Source: Woeseiaceae bacterium
GTDB taxonomy: Bacteria > Pseudomonadota > Gammaproteobacteria > Steroidobacterales > Woeseiaceae
Assembly: GCA_021773095.1 (NCBI GenBank)
Contig: JAJFKR010000034.1
Coordinates: forward strand, 62,001-126,000
Direction: 5' to 3'
DNA: 64,000 nucleotides
Below the pieces are notes generated by a model. It worked only from the letters and a program-made list of their open reading frames with translations, was not told the DNA's origin and searched no databases. Shown here piece after piece: positions 62,404-64,000 of the stretch (position 1 is the first letter of the stretch; every line of letters starts with the position of its first letter). The position numbers and the translations under genes are program-made.

Positions 62404-63443
62404 AGACCCTGTGCTTTTCGCTCATGCGCAACACGCAGAACCCGACCAAATCCTTCTTCGATGCTGATTGTTGGTTCCCAGTCCAGTACCTCTTTCATGT
62501 GGCTTATGTCGGCATAACGCGAATGCACACCCACCGGTTTATCTTCCACGGGTTTAATTTCGGGCTCGTAGCCTTCAAGTGTCGCAAACAACCTGGCGAC
62601 TTCCCGGAAATTAATTAGTTTGCCGGAGCCGATATTGACGGCACTGCCGTCATTGACGGCCGCTAATACACGCAGCGCCGCTTCGATGCAATCGTCAATG
62701 TGTACAAAATCACGGCCCTGCAGACCACTGCCCCAGACGGTCAGTGGTGCTTCCCGTTTCGCGGCACGCAATGCGATGCTCGGCACTGGGTACGTCAGAT
62801 CTTGCTCTTCGCCGTAGCCGGAAAACGGTCTTACGCAGGCGGTGTGCAGTCCATAATGCTGATGAGCGATGCGCGCCAGGTACTCGCCTGTTAGCTTGGA
62901 CCAGCCGTAGGTCATATCGGGCTGTCCCAGGCGACCGCCAAATTCAATATCAGACTCCTTCAGTGCCACCGCACCGTCTTCTCCCTGCAAGTCAACCGGA
63001 TAGGCTGCAGACGACGAGGCGTACAGCAAACGCTCCGGTGTTTTTTGCACCGCCCAGTTGAAACACAGAGCATCAAGTGCCAAATCGATAGCCACTGCCA
63101 GCGGGTTGCCGTCGATTGTTAAACGGCCACCGACAACGGCTGCAAAATGAAAGACGTCGCCGAATGCCGGTTCTTCCAATGTGCCCAGGTCGATACGAGA
63201 CGAGAAGAAATCGCGAGCGTCACCGTGCACAAAGATTACACCGCCATCGTCGTATTCGAATACACCGGCCGCAATTTCCTTGCGCTTGTCATTACCCGGC
63301 AACCATTCATCAGGGTGCAGACCGATAGAGAGATCGTCTACGATCCACAGCTGGTAGCCTTCTTTGAGCAATCGCCGCGTCAGGTGCCGGCCGACGAAGC
63401 CGCAACCACCGGTAACGAGTGCAGGATTAGAATTATTAAACAT
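62400..63443 (-). CDS. NAD-dependent sugar-nucleotide epimerase/dehydratase
   Basis: This 347-residue extended-SDR enzyme has the NAD-binding ALVTGGCGFVGRHLTRRLL, the HFAAVVGG block near 100, Ser and YGWSK (the catalytic YxxxK) near 175, and VWGSGLQGRDFVHIDDCIEA near 235. It makes or interconverts a nucleotide sugar for the polysaccharide. The exact product cannot be read. It lies 23 bp after the GT4 gene at the right edge and overlaps the GT2 gene by 4 bp. Confidence 0.9.
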   Translation of the reverse strand: MFNNSNPALVTGGCGFVGRHLTRRLLKEGYQLWIVDDLSIGLHPDEWLPGNDKRKEIAAGVFEYDDGGVIFVHGDARDFFSSRIDLGTLEEPAFGDVFHFAAVVGGRLTIDGNPLAVAIDLALDALCFNWAVQKTPERLLYASSSAAYPVDLQGEDGAVALKESDIEFGGRLGQPDMTYGWSKLTGEYLARIAHQHYGLHTACVRPFSGYGEEQDLTYPVPSIALRAAKREAPLTVWGSGLQGRDFVHIDDCIEAALRVLAAVNDGSAVNIGSGKLINFREVARLFATLEGYEPEIKPVEDKPVGVHSRYADISHMKEVLDWEPTISIEEGFGRVLRVAHERKAQGL

Positions 63444-63466
63444 GCTTCCTCTCAGTTCCGCGCCAA

Positions 63467-64000
63467 TCAGGCACCGATTTTCTTACGGTAAAATTCTTCC
63501 AGCTTGTCCGCGATCGCGTCCTGGGAATAAGACGTACGCGCGATCTCTCTGGCCCTGTTCCCCATTGCCTCCGCACGGGCAGAATCACTGAGCAATTCAT
63601 CAATGCGCTTGGCGAAATCGCCCGCCTCTGGTTTAACCAAGAGACCGATATCATTATCTCTTAACAAGTTGGCGACATCGCCAACATCACAGGCTACTGT
63701 TGGACGGCCAACCGCAACGCACTCATTGATCTTCGAGGGCCAACGGCCGCGATTCGCAATCGTATCCGACAATGGTAACGTCAGCACGTCGCAAGCCGAC
63801 AGGTAATCGAGCATTTCTTCGAACGGCAGTCGACCAGTCACGGTTACTCTGTCTTTCACCGTCTCACTGATCTTACAGCCCGGATCACCGACCATAATCA
63901 GCTGTACATCGGTGGCCTCGAGCCGTGCCAGCGTATCGAACAAAAGGTCGGCATCGCGTTGATAGATATTGCCAAGATAACCAATGTATCGACCGGCAGG
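63467..64000 (-). CDS. GT4 glycosyltransferase, cut by the right edge
   Basis: The C-terminal 177 residues of a GT-B enzyme are visible. The frame is open to the window end, reading GRYIGYLGNIYQRDADLLFD, then LIMVGDPGCKISETVKD and LSDTIANRGRWPSKINECVAVGRP, with the donor-site region. The N-terminal half lies beyond 64000. It is the first gene of the minus-strand run with the epimerase and the GT2. Confidence 0.88.
   Translation of the reverse strand, partial: PAGRYIGYLGNIYQRDADLLFDTLARLEATDVQLIMVGDPGCKISETVKDRVTVTGRLPFEEMLDYLSACDVLTLPLSDTIANRGRWPSKINECVAVGRPTVACDVGDVANLLRDNDIGLLVKPEAGDFAKRIDELLSDSARAEAMGNRAREIARTSYSQDAIADKLEEFYRKKIGA

Noticed and set aside
1..64000. CRISPR arrays, insertion sequences, phage genes or rRNA
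   Set aside because: I saw no regular spacer repeats, transposase motifs, phage structural genes or rRNA signatures. The only repeated elements noticed are the REP arms.

Overview
The window is one long polysaccharide and extracytoplasmic-matrix locus, most likely from a Gammaproteobacterium with moderate GC content. This rests on the exosortase-A (XrtA/PEP-CTERM) polysaccharide gene set, a GEMM-I c-di-GMP riboswitch, CRP-type TGTGA-N6-TCACA sites, REP/REPIN repeats starting GTAGGAGCGCGC, a CCA-encoding tRNA-like gene and outer-membrane Wza-type exporters. A marine Woeseia-like lineage would fit, but the genus cannot be fixed from this sequence.

Bases 1-15714 (minus strand) hold the XrtA core, in transcription order: histidine kinase PrsK, TPR lipoprotein PrsT, Wza-like exporter, Wzz-like chain-length protein, BY-type tyrosine kinase, outer-membrane barrel, polysaccharide deacetylase, FemAB-like transferase, asparagine-synthase-like amidotransferase, glycosyltransferase and exosortase XrtA, which is cut by the left edge. 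The regulator usually paired with PrsK (PrsR) is not here. Bases 15789-20003 hold two VanZ-like membrane proteins, an odd tRNA-like gene, the priming sugar-phosphate transferase and UDP-GlcNAc 2-epimerase (wecB).

Bases 20004-31987 are patchwork: a small barrel protein, a lipoprotein under a c-di-GMP riboswitch, two ATP-grasp ligases, a decayed hipBA module, a GNAT enzyme, SGNH-type membrane proteins (one broken) and a 997-residue FG-GAP/VCBS surface protein. REP/REPIN repeats sit at gene 3' ends, and several supply the stop codon. CRP-type sites sit in four intergenic regions of the window.

Bases 31983-44738 (minus strand) form a second biosynthetic block: two SGNH proteins, a GMC oxidoreductase, a DPM-like GT2, a GH1 glycosidase, a Wzx flippase, and a duplicated pair of Gfo/Idh-type oxidoreductase plus type I phosphodiesterase. 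Bases 44887-64000 hold three glycosyltransferases, a carbamoyltransferase/SxtJ/DUF5989 cassette, a second CpsD-Wzz-Wza set, an O-antigen ligase/polymerase, a sulfotransferase, a GT39 enzyme, a second flippase, a GIPC-transferase-like protein, another GT2, a sugar-nucleotide epimerase and a GT4 cut by the right edge.

Taken together, the cell probably makes at least two surface glycans: one through the XrtA-associated Wzz/Wza/BY-kinase set and one through the second set at 50.6-53.8 kb. Candidate decorations are carbamoyl, sulfate, acyl and amide groups. c-di-GMP and cAMP-CRP-like control appear to reach the associated surface proteins.
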